The notes beneath the pieces are model-generated. The model was not told the origin of the DNA, did not search any database, and was given only the letters and a program-made list of their open reading frames with translations. Below are positions 8,168 through 18,201 of a stretch of DNA of 45,687 bases, in pieces. The stretch's first letter is position 1; each line of letters begins with the position of its first letter. The stretch lies in assembly GCA_046046245.1 (NCBI GenBank), contig JBJOKE010000093.1, positions 1-45,687 of the forward strand, written 5' to 3'. A program made the position numbers and the translations under genes. Source of the stretch: UBA4615 sp046046245 (GTDB taxonomy: Bacteria; Pseudomonadota; Gammaproteobacteria; Burkholderiales; Burkholderiaceae_E).

Positions 8168-9127
8168 ATGTCAAGCACTATAGTTCATGCCGTCGACCGC
8201 GGCGAGCCGGTCCCCGAGGGCGCGGACGCCGATGCCGACGCGAAGAACCCCTTCCTGGTCGCGCTGGGCGAGCGGGTGCGGGCGCTGCGCGCGCGGCGGG
8301 GGATGACCCGCAAGGCGGTCGCGCAGGCGGCCGAGGTCTCCGAGCGCCACCTCGCGAACCTCGAGTACGGTGTGGGCAACGCGTCGATCCTCGTGCTGCT
8401 GCAGGTCGCGCAGGCGCTGCAGTGCCCGCTTGCCGAGTTGCTCGGCGACGTGACCACGTCGTCGCCCGAGTGGCTGATGATCCGCGAGATGCTCGAGCAG
8501 CGGGACGAGGCGACGCTGCGCCGCGTGCGTGCGGCGATCGGCGAGCTGCTCGGCACCGGCGGCCAGAACGAGGCCCGCAGCCAGCGGATCGCGCTGATCG
8601 GCCTGCGCGGCGCGGGCAAGTCGACGCTCGGGCAGCGGCTCGCCGACGACCTCGGCTACCCGTTCGTCGAGCTGTCCCGCGAGATCGAGAAGTTCGCGGG
8701 CTGCAGCGCGTCCGAGATCCAGGCGCTCTACGGCCAGAACGCCTACCGCCGCTACGAGCGTCGGGCGCTCGAGGAGTCGATCCAGATCTACCCGGAGGCG
8801 GTGATCGCCACGCCCGGCGGCCTGGTGGCCGACCCCGCGACCTTCAACCAGCTGCTCGCGCACTGCACGACCATCTGGCTGCAGGCCGATCCCGAGGATC
8901 ACATGAGGCGGGTGATCGACCAGGGCGACATGCGGCCGATGGCGGCGAGCCGCGAGGCGATGGACGACCTGAAGACCATCCTCGCGAACCGTGCGCCGTT
9001 CTATTCGAAGGCCGAGTTCCGTCTCGACACCAGCGCGCAGCCCCTCGAGCAGACCTTCGCCGCGCTGCGCGCGATGGTACGCAGTGCGTTGCAGCTGCCC
9101 CTGGAAGAGATGCACGATATTGCTTGA
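8168..9127 (+). CDS. boxR: BoxR-type benzoyl-CoA-responsive transcriptional repressor
   Basis: A 319-residue regulator with the two-part BoxR/BzdR architecture: an XRE-type helix-turn-helix (about 30-95, with MTRKAVAQAAEVSERHL) joined to a shikimate-kinase-like domain (about 138-319). The P-loop GLRGAGKS at 145-152 is kept. In this family the kinase-like domain senses benzoyl-CoA and releases the DNA. The gene stands between bclA (divergent) and boxC (same strand), as expected for the local regulator. The last codons (MHDIA and stop) coincide with an operator-like repeat, so coding and regulatory sequence overlap at the 3' end. The first codons also contain a degenerate match, GCACTATAGTTC at 8175-8186. 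Confidence 0.93.
   Translation: MSSTIVHAVDRGEPVPEGADADADAKNPFLVALGERVRALRARRGMTRKAVAQAAEVSERHLANLEYGVGNASILVLLQVAQALQCPLAELLGDVTTSSPEWLMIREMLEQRDEATLRRVRAAIGELLGTGGQNEARSQRIALIGLRGAGKSTLGQRLADDLGYPFVELSREIEKFAGCSASEIQALYGQNAYRRYERRALEESIQIYPEAVIATPGGLVADPATFNQLLAHCTTIWLQADPEDHMRRVIDQGDMRPMAASREAMDDLKTILANRAPFYSKAEFRLDTSAQPLEQTFAALRAMVRSALQLPLEEMHDIA
9111..9124. promoter_or_regulatory. putative BoxR operator O1, overlapping the boxR stop
   Basis: TGCACGATATTGCT contains the partly palindromic core GCAnnATnnTGC at 9112-9123. It encodes the last residues of BoxR and ends one base into the -35 hexamer of the boxC promoter. It is 31 bp (about three helical turns) from the equivalent site at 9142. 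Confidence 0.7.
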
Positions 9128-9152
9128 CACCGATCTGCAGATGCACGATACT
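9124..9152 (+). promoter_or_regulatory. boxC promoter (sigma-70 type)
   Basis: A perfect TTGACA (9124-9129) is followed after exactly 17 bp by GATACT (9147-9152, four of six). Transcription would start near 9159, giving a leader of about 56 bases. The TGA stop of boxR (9125-9127) lies inside the -35 element. Operator-like sites abut the -35, cover the -10 and lie just downstream, which is the geometry of a repressed promoter. Confidence 0.75.
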
Positions 9153-9155
9153 GCT
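9142..9155. promoter_or_regulatory. putative BoxR operator O2, over the boxC -10
   Basis: TGCACGATACTGCT is a near repeat of the site at 9111 (13 of 14 bases). It covers the GATACT -10 hexamer, so bound repressor would exclude RNA polymerase. Confidence 0.7.
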
Positions 9156-9175
9156 TTTCATCGTGACGCGGCGCC

Positions 9176-9189
9176 TGCACTGCGCTGCA
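9176..9189. promoter_or_regulatory. putative BoxR operator O3 in the boxC leader
   Basis: TGCACTGCGCTGCA is an exact TGCA-N6-TGCA, 34 bp beyond the preceding site and about 18-31 bases downstream of the predicted transcription start. The centre differs from the other sites (no AT), so affinity may differ. Confidence 0.5.
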
Positions 9190-9214
9190 CATCCCCTGCC
9201 AGGAGGAGACATCC

Positions 9215-10873
<1,659 letters not shown>

Positions 10874-10943
10874 CGCGCCTCGCGTCGCAACCATTCCCGC
10901 GCCACTGCGTCCATCCGATATCGTCACGAGTCTGGAGACCGAG

Positions 10944-12371
<1,428 letters not shown>

Positions 12372-12411
12372 GCCCGCGGGGGCGGCCGGTCCGCCCTCCG
12401 CCCGCGCCCGC

Positions 12412-12435
12412 CGAAGGGCCCCGCGGGGCCCTTCG
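12412..12435. repeat. perfect 24-bp palindrome between boxB and boxA
   Basis: Arms CGAAGGGCCCC and GGGGCCCTTCG (11 bp each, two bases between them) form a very stable hairpin in the boxB-boxA mRNA. It is not followed by a T tract, so it is not a standard intrinsic terminator. It could stabilise the boxCB transcript or reduce expression of boxA relative to boxB. Confidence 0.75.
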
Positions 12436-12489
12436 CCATTCAAGGAGACCGGTCGGCGCGCCCCCGTGCGTCGGCCCTGGAGAGCGACC

Positions 12490-13770
12490 ATGGACCTGGC
12501 CGACGGCGCCGTCGTCAAGCAGCACCTGATCGACCCCGAGATCTGCATCCGCTGCAACACCTGCGAGGCGACCTGCCCGGTGGGTGCGATCACGCACGAC
12601 TCGCGCAACTACGTGGTCGACGCGGACAAGTGCAACTTCTGCATGGCCTGCGTGCCGCCGTGTCCGACCGGCTCGATCGACAACTGGCGGACCATGCCCC
12701 GGGTGAAGGCCTACAGCGTCGACGCGCAGCTGGGCTGGGACACGCTGCCGCCCGAACTCACCGCCGAGCAGCTCGCTGCCGAGGGCGTGACCGCCGACGC
12801 GGCGCCGGAGGTCGAGCCGGTCGCACCCAGCCTGCCGGCGGCCGCCACCGGCGAGACCGCGTTCGCCGGCGCGCGGTACGGCGCGACCGTGCCGCCGTGG
12901 TCGGCCGCCCACGCCTACACCCAGCTCTACGGCCCGAAGGCCGCCGAGAGGACGGTGACCGCGACGGTGACCGGCAACGTCCGGGTGACCGAGGTCGGCA
13001 CCGACTACGACACCCACCACATCGTGCTGGACTTCGGATCGATGCCCTTCCCGGTGCTCGAAGGCCAGTCGATCGGCGTGATCCCGCCGGGCACCGACGC
13101 GAGCGGCCGGCCGCATCACGCGCGCCAGTACTCGATCGCGAGCCCGCGCAACGGCGAGCGCCCGGGCTACAACAACGTGTCGCTCACCATCAAGCGGGTG
13201 CTCGAGGATCACCAGGGCAACCCGGTCAGAGGGGTCGCGAGCAACTACATGTGCGACCTGATGGTCGGCGACACGGTGCAGGTGATCGGGCCCTTCGGCG
13301 CGAGCTTCCTGATGCCGAACCACCCGCGCTCGAACATCGTCATGATCTGCACCGGCACCGGCAGTGCGCCGATGCGGGCGATGACCGAGTGGCGGCGGCG
13401 GTTGCGCGCGAGCGGCAAGTTCGAGGGCGGCAAGCTGATGCTGTTCTTCGGCGCGCGGACGAAGGAGGAGCTGCCGTACTTCGGGCCGCTGCAGTCGCTG
13501 CCGCACGACTTCATCGACATCCACTTCGCGTTCTCGCGTGCGCCGGGCCAGCCCAGGACCTACGTGCAGGACCTGATCAGGAAGCGCGCGGCCGACCTCG
13601 GCCCGCTGCTCGCCGACCCGAACACCTTCTTCTACGTCTGCGGGCTGAAGGCGATGGAGGAGGGCGTGGTGCTGGCGCTGCGCGACGTGGCGGTCCAGTC
13701 CGGGCTGAACTGGGACACGGTCGGGGCGGCGCTGAAGCGCGAGGGCCGGCTGCACCTCGAGACCTACTGA
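12490..13770 (+). CDS. boxA: benzoyl-CoA 2,3-epoxidase reductase subunit BoxA
   Basis: BoxA passes electrons from NADPH through FAD and iron-sulfur clusters to BoxB. The 426 residues open with two [4Fe-4S] ferredoxin motifs (Cys19, 22, 25, 29 and Cys48, 51, 54, 58), then a linker of about 70 residues, then a ferredoxin-NADP reductase-like part with RQYSIAS for FAD and CTGTGSAPMRAM for the nucleotide, ending FYVCGLKAMEEGV. The ATG at 12490 was chosen because it starts just before the first cluster and has GGAG upstream. This completes boxC-boxB-boxA. Confidence 0.95.
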   Translation: MDLADGAVVKQHLIDPEICIRCNTCEATCPVGAITHDSRNYVVDADKCNFCMACVPPCPTGSIDNWRTMPRVKAYSVDAQLGWDTLPPELTAEQLAAEGVTADAAPEVEPVAPSLPAAATGETAFAGARYGATVPPWSAAHAYTQLYGPKAAERTVTATVTGNVRVTEVGTDYDTHHIVLDFGSMPFPVLEGQSIGVIPPGTDASGRPHHARQYSIASPRNGERPGYNNVSLTIKRVLEDHQGNPVRGVASNYMCDLMVGDTVQVIGPFGASFLMPNHPRSNIVMICTGTGSAPMRAMTEWRRRLRASGKFEGGKLMLFFGARTKEELPYFGPLQSLPHDFIDIHFAFSRAPGQPRTYVQDLIRKRAADLGPLLADPNTFFYVCGLKAMEEGVVLALRDVAVQSGLNWDTVGAALKREGRLHLETY

Positions 13771-13780
13771 TCCGCGGCGG

Positions 13781-13807
13781 GCGGGAGGGCCATGGCGGCT
13801 CTCCCGC
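13781..13807 (+). terminator. hairpin after boxA (terminator-like, no T tract)
   Basis: Seven-base-pair stem GCGGGAG/CTCCCGC with a 13-base loop, 10 bp after the boxA stop. It may mark the end of the box transcript, but without a U-run it would need Rho or act only as a 3' stabiliser. Confidence 0.35.
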
Positions 13808-13849
13808 ATATGCTCAGCAGATACGGATCGTTCGCGGTCCGGCCGTACG

Positions 13850-13877
13850 CCCCTAGGCTTCGAGCCTGACACAGGGG
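13850..13877 (+). promoter_or_regulatory. nested hairpin in the cysI leader
   Basis: An inner hairpin AGGCT-TCG-AGCCT (13855-13867) is enclosed by CCCCT (13850-13854) and AGGGG (13873-13877), with five unpaired bases on one side. AGGGG is also the only purine-rich stretch before the cysI ATG at 13895, though it lies rather far away. The structure could influence translation initiation; it resembles no riboswitch that I know. Confidence 0.3.
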
Positions 13878-13894
13878 CCCCGGATCCGGACCAC

Positions 13895-15577
13895 ATGTAC
13901 CGCTACGACGCATACGACCAGGCGCTGGTCGACGAGCGGGTCGCGCAGTTCCGCGACCAGACCCGGCGGTTCCTCGCCGGCGAGCTCTCCGAGGACGCGT
14001 TCCGCCCGCTGCGGCTGCAGAACGGCCTGTACGTGCAGAAGCACGCGCCGATGCTGCGGATCGCGATCCCCTACGGCACGCTGTCGTCGGTCCAGCTGCG
14101 CAAGCTGGCCGATCTCGCCGACCGTTACGACCGGGGCTACGGCCACTTCAGCACCCGTCAGAACCTTCAGCTGAACTGGCCGGCCCTCGAGTCCGTGCCC
14201 GACATCCTCGCCGAACTGGCGACGGTCGAGATGCACGCGATCCAGACCAGCGGCAACTGCATCCGCAACACCACCACCGACCACTTCGCCGGTGTCGCGC
14301 GCGACGAGCGGGTCGATCCGCGGCCCTACTGCGAGCTGATCCGTCAGTGGTCGACGATCCACCCCGAGTTCGCCTTCCTGCCGCGCAAGTTCAAGATCGC
14401 CGTGTCCGCGGCGAGGGCCGACCGCGCCGCGGTCCAGGTCCACGACATCGGATTGCGCGTGGTGACCGATGCGGCCGGCGCGCTCGGCTTCGAGGTCTGG
14501 GCGGGCGGCGGCCTGGGTCGCACGCCGGTGGTCGCGCCGCGGATCCGCGCGTTCCTGCCCGAGGCCGAGCTGATCAACTACCTCGAGGCGATCCTGCGGG
14601 TTTACAACCGCTTCGGTCGCCGCGACAACAAGTACAAGGCGCGGATCAAGATCCTGGTCCGCGAGCTCGGCACCGAGGCGTTCACCGCGCAGGTCGAGGC
14701 CGAGTACGCGCACCTGCGGGGCGGCCCGTCGACGCTGACCGCGGGCGTGCTCGATCAGGCCCGCGCGTTCTTCGCGCCGCCGGCGTACCGGACGCTCGCC
14801 GACGACCACGAACTGCCCGACGCCGCGCTGTCGGACCTGCCGGGCTTCGCCGCCTGGGCCGCGCGCAGCGTGACGCCGCACAAGGTGTCCGGCTACCGCG
14901 CGGTCACCGTGTCGCTGAAGGCGCACGGCGTGGCCCCCGGCGACGCGAGCTCGGACCAGATGCGCGCGGTGGCCGAGGCCGCCGAGCGCTTCGGCTTCGG
15001 CGAGATCCGCGTCAGCCACCACCAGAACCTGGTGCTGCCCGACGTCGAGCGCGCCGCGCTGCCCGGGCTCTACGCGCTGCTGAAGGCCGCGAAGCTCGCC
15101 GCGCCCAACGTGGGCCTGCTCACCGACATCATCGCCTGCCCGGGCGGCGACTTCTGCTCGCTGGCCAACGCGGTCTCGATCCCGGTCGCGCAGTCGATCC
15201 AGGCGCGCTTCGACGACCTCGACGACCTGTTCGACATCGGCGAGATCGAGCTGAACATCTCGGGCTGCATCAACTCCTGCGGCCACCATCACGTCGGCCA
15301 CATCGGCATCCTCGGCGTCGACAAGGCCGGGGAGGAGTGGTACCAGGTCTCGCTCGGCGGCGTGCAGGGCCCGCGCGCCGCCATCGGCCGGATCATCGGC
15401 CCGTCGTTCTCGCGCGCCGAGATCCCCGACGTCGTCGACCGCCTGGTCCGCACCTACGTGACCCTGCGCGCATCGGCCGACGAGCGCTTCATCGACGTCG
15501 TCCAGCGCGTCGGCATCGACCCCTTCAAGGCATCCGTCTATGGCAACGCTGATCGATCGGAACGGGCTGCGGCCTGA
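13895..15577 (+). CDS. cysI: sulfite reductase hemoprotein subunit (CysI-type nitrite/sulfite reductase)
   Basis: Reduces sulfite to sulfide with siroheme and a coupled [4Fe-4S] cluster. The cluster ligands are seen as Cys415 and Cys421 (CPGGDFC) and Cys458 and Cys462 (CINSC), the canonical C-x5-C and C-x3-C pair. The 560 residues carry both ferredoxin-like half-domains, with GHFSTRQNLQLNW and SGNCIRN in the first. It shares 38 bp with the next gene, which encodes DUF934, and cobA for siroheme synthesis follows: the usual Burkholderiales sulfur-assimilation order. No cysJ-like flavoprotein is in the window, so electrons may come from ferredoxin or a distant reductase. Confidence 0.93.
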   Translation: MYRYDAYDQALVDERVAQFRDQTRRFLAGELSEDAFRPLRLQNGLYVQKHAPMLRIAIPYGTLSSVQLRKLADLADRYDRGYGHFSTRQNLQLNWPALESVPDILAELATVEMHAIQTSGNCIRNTTTDHFAGVARDERVDPRPYCELIRQWSTIHPEFAFLPRKFKIAVSAARADRAAVQVHDIGLRVVTDAAGALGFEVWAGGGLGRTPVVAPRIRAFLPEAELINYLEAILRVYNRFGRRDNKYKARIKILVRELGTEAFTAQVEAEYAHLRGGPSTLTAGVLDQARAFFAPPAYRTLADDHELPDAALSDLPGFAAWAARSVTPHKVSGYRAVTVSLKAHGVAPGDASSDQMRAVAEAAERFGFGEIRVSHHQNLVLPDVERAALPGLYALLKAAKLAAPNVGLLTDIIACPGGDFCSLANAVSIPVAQSIQARFDDLDDLFDIGEIELNISGCINSCGHHHVGHIGILGVDKAGEEWYQVSLGGVQGPRAAIGRIIGPSFSRAEIPDVVDRLVRTYVTLRASADERFIDVVQRVGIDPFKASVYGNADRSERAAA

Positions 15578-16043
15578 CACCTGGCACCTGTTCGACGGCG
15601 ACGCCGCGTCGATCCCCGCCGAGGCCGACGCGCTGATCCCGCTCGACGAGTGGCGCGAGCGCGCGGCGGTCTGGTCGGCCCGGGTCGGGCGGCTGGGCGT
15701 GCTGCTGTCGCCCACCGACGACCCGGCGACGATCGCCGCCGACCTCGGCCGCTTCTCGCTGGTCGCCGTCTCGTTCCCCGCCTTCACCGACGGCCGCGGC
15801 TACTCGATCGCGCGTCTGCTGCGCGAGCGGCACGGCTGGACGGGCGAGCTGCGTGCGGTCGGCGACGTGCTGCGAGACCAGCTGTTCCTCCACGCGCGCT
15901 GCGGCTTCGACAGCTTCGCGCTGCGAGCCGACCAGGACGCGCGGGCTGCGGTCGCCGCCTTCGCCGATTTCAGCGTCCGCTACCAGGCGGCGGCCGACGA
16001 GCCGCAGCCGCTGTTCCGGCGCCGCGAGGCGGCCGCCGCGTGA
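15540..16043 (+). CDS. DUF934 family protein
   Basis: A 167-residue soluble protein of the DUF934 family, recognised by LIPLDEWRER, the VAVSFPAFTDGRGYSIARLLR stretch and the LRDQLFLHARCGFDSF segment. The family is nearly always next to cysI and is thought to help sulfite reduction, but its biochemical role is not established to my knowledge. The start lies 38 bp inside cysI in another frame and the stop overlaps the cobA start (GTGA), so all three genes are translationally linked. Confidence 0.9.
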   Translation: MATLIDRNGLRPDTWHLFDGDAASIPAEADALIPLDEWRERAAVWSARVGRLGVLLSPTDDPATIAADLGRFSLVAVSFPAFTDGRGYSIARLLRERHGWTGELRAVGDVLRDQLFLHARCGFDSFALRADQDARAAVAAFADFSVRYQAAADEPQPLFRRREAAAA

Positions 16044-16888
16044 ACGCGCTGGGCGGCGGCCGGCCGGCCGCGACGGGCAAGGTCTGGTTCGTCGGGGCCG
16101 GTCCGGGCGCGGCCGACCTGCTGACCGTCCGCGCGATCCGCGTGCTGGCCCGCGCCGACGTCGTGCTGCACGACGCGCTGCTGACCGACGCGGTGCTCGA
16201 GTGGGCGCCGGCGGCCGACCTCGTCCCGGTGGGCAAGCGCTGCGACGGCGCATCGTCCGAGCAGGCGTGGATCGACCGCGCGCTGGTCGAGGCCGCGCAC
16301 CGGCACGCTGTGGTGGTCCGGCTGAAGGGCGGCGATCCGACGGTCTTCGGTCGCCTGGACGAGGAGATCGACGCGCTGGAGGCGGCGGGCATCGACTGGG
16401 AGATCGTGCCCGGCATCAGCGCCGCGGGCGCCGCGGCGGCCGCGGCCGGTCATTCGCTGACCCGGCGCGGCGTCGCCCGCCGGCTGGACGTCGTCACGCC
16501 GCGGATCGGCCGGGGCGAGCCCGGCCATGACGGCGACGCCGACGGCGGCTGGGCCGACGCGCTGTCGCCGTCGGGTACCGTGGTGCTCTACATGGCCGGG
16601 CGCATCGCCGACCGCTGCGCGCGGACGCTGCTCGACCGCGGTTTCCCGGCCGATACACCGGCGGTCGCGGTCCGCGCGGCGTCCTGGCCCGATCAGGCGA
16701 CCGAGCGGTACACGCTCGGCGGGCTGGCCTCGGGCGGCCTGGCGGTCGACGACCGTCCGGTCGTGCTGCTGGTCGGTCGGGCGATCGAGGACCGCCGTGC
16801 CCGCCTCGCGGCCCGCGCCCGGCTCGACGGCGCGGCCGCGGCGGCGCGGCCCGAACCGGCGCAGCCCCAGCCGCTCGCAATCGTCTGA
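16040..16888 (+). CDS. cobA: uroporphyrinogen-III C-methyltransferase
   Basis: Adds two methyl groups from S-adenosylmethionine to uroporphyrinogen III, giving precorrin-2, the precursor of siroheme. The 282 residues show the SUMT motifs VGAGPGAADLLTVRA at the N-terminus, KGGDPTVFGR, and VPGISAAGAAAA. It lacks the dehydrogenase/chelatase half of CysG, so the later siroheme steps must be encoded elsewhere. The GTG start overlaps the DUF934 stop. Its position after cysI fits supply of siroheme to sulfite reductase and not cobalamin synthesis. Confidence 0.92.
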   Translation: MNALGGGRPAATGKVWFVGAGPGAADLLTVRAIRVLARADVVLHDALLTDAVLEWAPAADLVPVGKRCDGASSEQAWIDRALVEAAHRHAVVVRLKGGDPTVFGRLDEEIDALEAAGIDWEIVPGISAAGAAAAAAGHSLTRRGVARRLDVVTPRIGRGEPGHDGDADGGWADALSPSGTVVLYMAGRIADRCARTLLDRGFPADTPAVAVRAASWPDQATERYTLGGLASGGLAVDDRPVVLLVGRAIEDRRARLAARARLDGAAAAARPEPAQPQPLAIV

Positions 16889-16919
16889 GCGGTCGGTGAC
16901 CGGTTCCGCGGTCGCGGCC

Positions 16920-16946
16920 TAAAGTTCCTCGCCGGCGTGCCGACAA
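16920..16946 (+). promoter_or_regulatory. sigma-28 (FliA) promoter for the diguanylate cyclase gene
   Basis: TAAAGTTC (16920-16927), an 11-bp spacer, and GCCGACAA (16939-16946) match the flagellar consensus TAAAGTTT-N11-GCCGATAA at 14 of 16 positions with the exact spacing. It lies 43 bp before the GTG start of the GGDEF gene, on the correct strand. Confidence 0.82.
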
Positions 16947-16989
16947 TGGGTCACACCCTACGGGATTTCCCCAAGCCGAGCGCACGCCC

Positions 16990-18039
16990 GTGTCCACCCC
17001 GACGCTGATCGAGACCGTTGCCGACCTGACGGCAGAACGCGACCGCGAGTCGCTCGAGGCTTCGCTCGCGCAGCTGCTGCGCGCGCAGCTCGACGCGCGC
17101 GGCGTCACCTACATGCGACTGGTCCCGGCCGAGGGCGGTCCCCGCCTCTGGCCGGTGCTGCGCGCGACCGCGACCGGCTGCCACCGGCTCGGCGACGCGT
17201 CGGACCCGCGCCGCCTGCCGGCGCTCGACGGCTCGCGCGCGCGCTGCCTCGCCGAGCGGGCCGTGCTGCGGCTCAGCGTTCGCGACGAGCCGCGCTGCAG
17301 CTACCTGTTCCCGGTGCTGGCCGAGCGCGAGCCGATCGGACTGATCGAGGCCGACGGCGTCGAATCGACGCTGCCCATCGAGCGCGAGGCGGCGGTCGCG
17401 AACCTGCTCCGGATCTACCGCAACCACCTGGCGCTGCTCGACTACGGCGAGCACGACACGCTCACCTCGCTGCGCAACCGACGCACCTTCGACGGCGACT
17501 TCTCGCGGCTGCTGCGCGAGACGGTCGACATCGAGGCTGCGAGCGTAGCCTCGACGGTCGCCGGATCCCGGCAGCCGCCCCCGGCCGACGCGCCGCACTG
17601 GCTCGCGGTCGTCGACGTCGACCGGTTCAAGCGGATCAACGACGAGTTCGGCCACCTGTACGGCGACGAGGTGCTGCTGCTGCTCGCGCAGATGATGCGT
17701 GCGCAGTTCCGGCCGATCGACCGGATCTACCGGTTCGGCGGCGAGGAGTTCGTCATCGTGCTGGCCCGCACGCAGGCCGCGGCCGTGCGCGTGCCGCTCG
17801 AGCGCCTGCGCGGCTCGATCGAGTCGCGCAGCTTCTCGAGGGTGGGGCGGGTGACGGTGTCGATCGGCTACACCCGGATCGGACCGCTCGACGACGCCGC
17901 TGGCGCGTTCGGCCGCGCGGACGCGGCCCTCTACCACGCCAAGGAGCACGGCCGGAACCAGGTCCGCGCGTGGGAGGATCTGGTCGCGTCGGGCGACCTC
18001 GCGCAGAAGTCCAGCGCGGCCGAGATCGAACTCTTCTGA
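16990..18039 (+). CDS. diguanylate cyclase (GGDEF domain, probable N-terminal sensor domain)
   Basis: Makes cyclic di-GMP from two GTP. Of 349 residues, the C-terminal GGDEF domain begins near 155; DVDRFKRINDEFGH at about 209 is the metal/substrate helix and GGEEF at 250-254 is the intact active-site signature. RPID at 241-244 sits exactly five residues before it, a complete RxxD inhibitory site, so product inhibition is expected. Residues 1-150 have no transmembrane segment and look like a GAF-type sensor, which I infer only from size and pattern. The GTG start follows a FliA-type promoter, which would put the enzyme in the flagellar regulon. Confidence 0.9.
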   Translation: MSTPTLIETVADLTAERDRESLEASLAQLLRAQLDARGVTYMRLVPAEGGPRLWPVLRATATGCHRLGDASDPRRLPALDGSRARCLAERAVLRLSVRDEPRCSYLFPVLAEREPIGLIEADGVESTLPIEREAAVANLLRIYRNHLALLDYGEHDTLTSLRNRRTFDGDFSRLLRETVDIEAASVASTVAGSRQPPPADAPHWLAVVDVDRFKRINDEFGHLYGDEVLLLLAQMMRAQFRPIDRIYRFGGEEFVIVLARTQAAAVRVPLERLRGSIESRSFSRVGRVTVSIGYTRIGPLDDAAGAFGRADAALYHAKEHGRNQVRAWEDLVASGDLAQKSSAAEIELF

Positions 18040-18201
18040 CGGACCGCGGGTCCCGGCGCCGCGCACGTCGCGCGGAACCGGGCGACCCGCGCGTCGGCGT
18101 CGGCGCGTCCGGACGGCGACCGCTTCCGGGTTAAGCTGTGCGCCCCGGCCCCTGCGGGCCCTGCCCCGGGCGCGTCGCAGCCCCGGCTGCCGCGAACGCC
18201 G

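Noticed and set aside
8175..8186. Fifth BoxR operator inside the first codons of boxR (GCACTATAGTTC)
   Set aside because: The last triplet is TTC in place of TGC and the TGCA half is missing, so it is mentioned only as a degenerate match.
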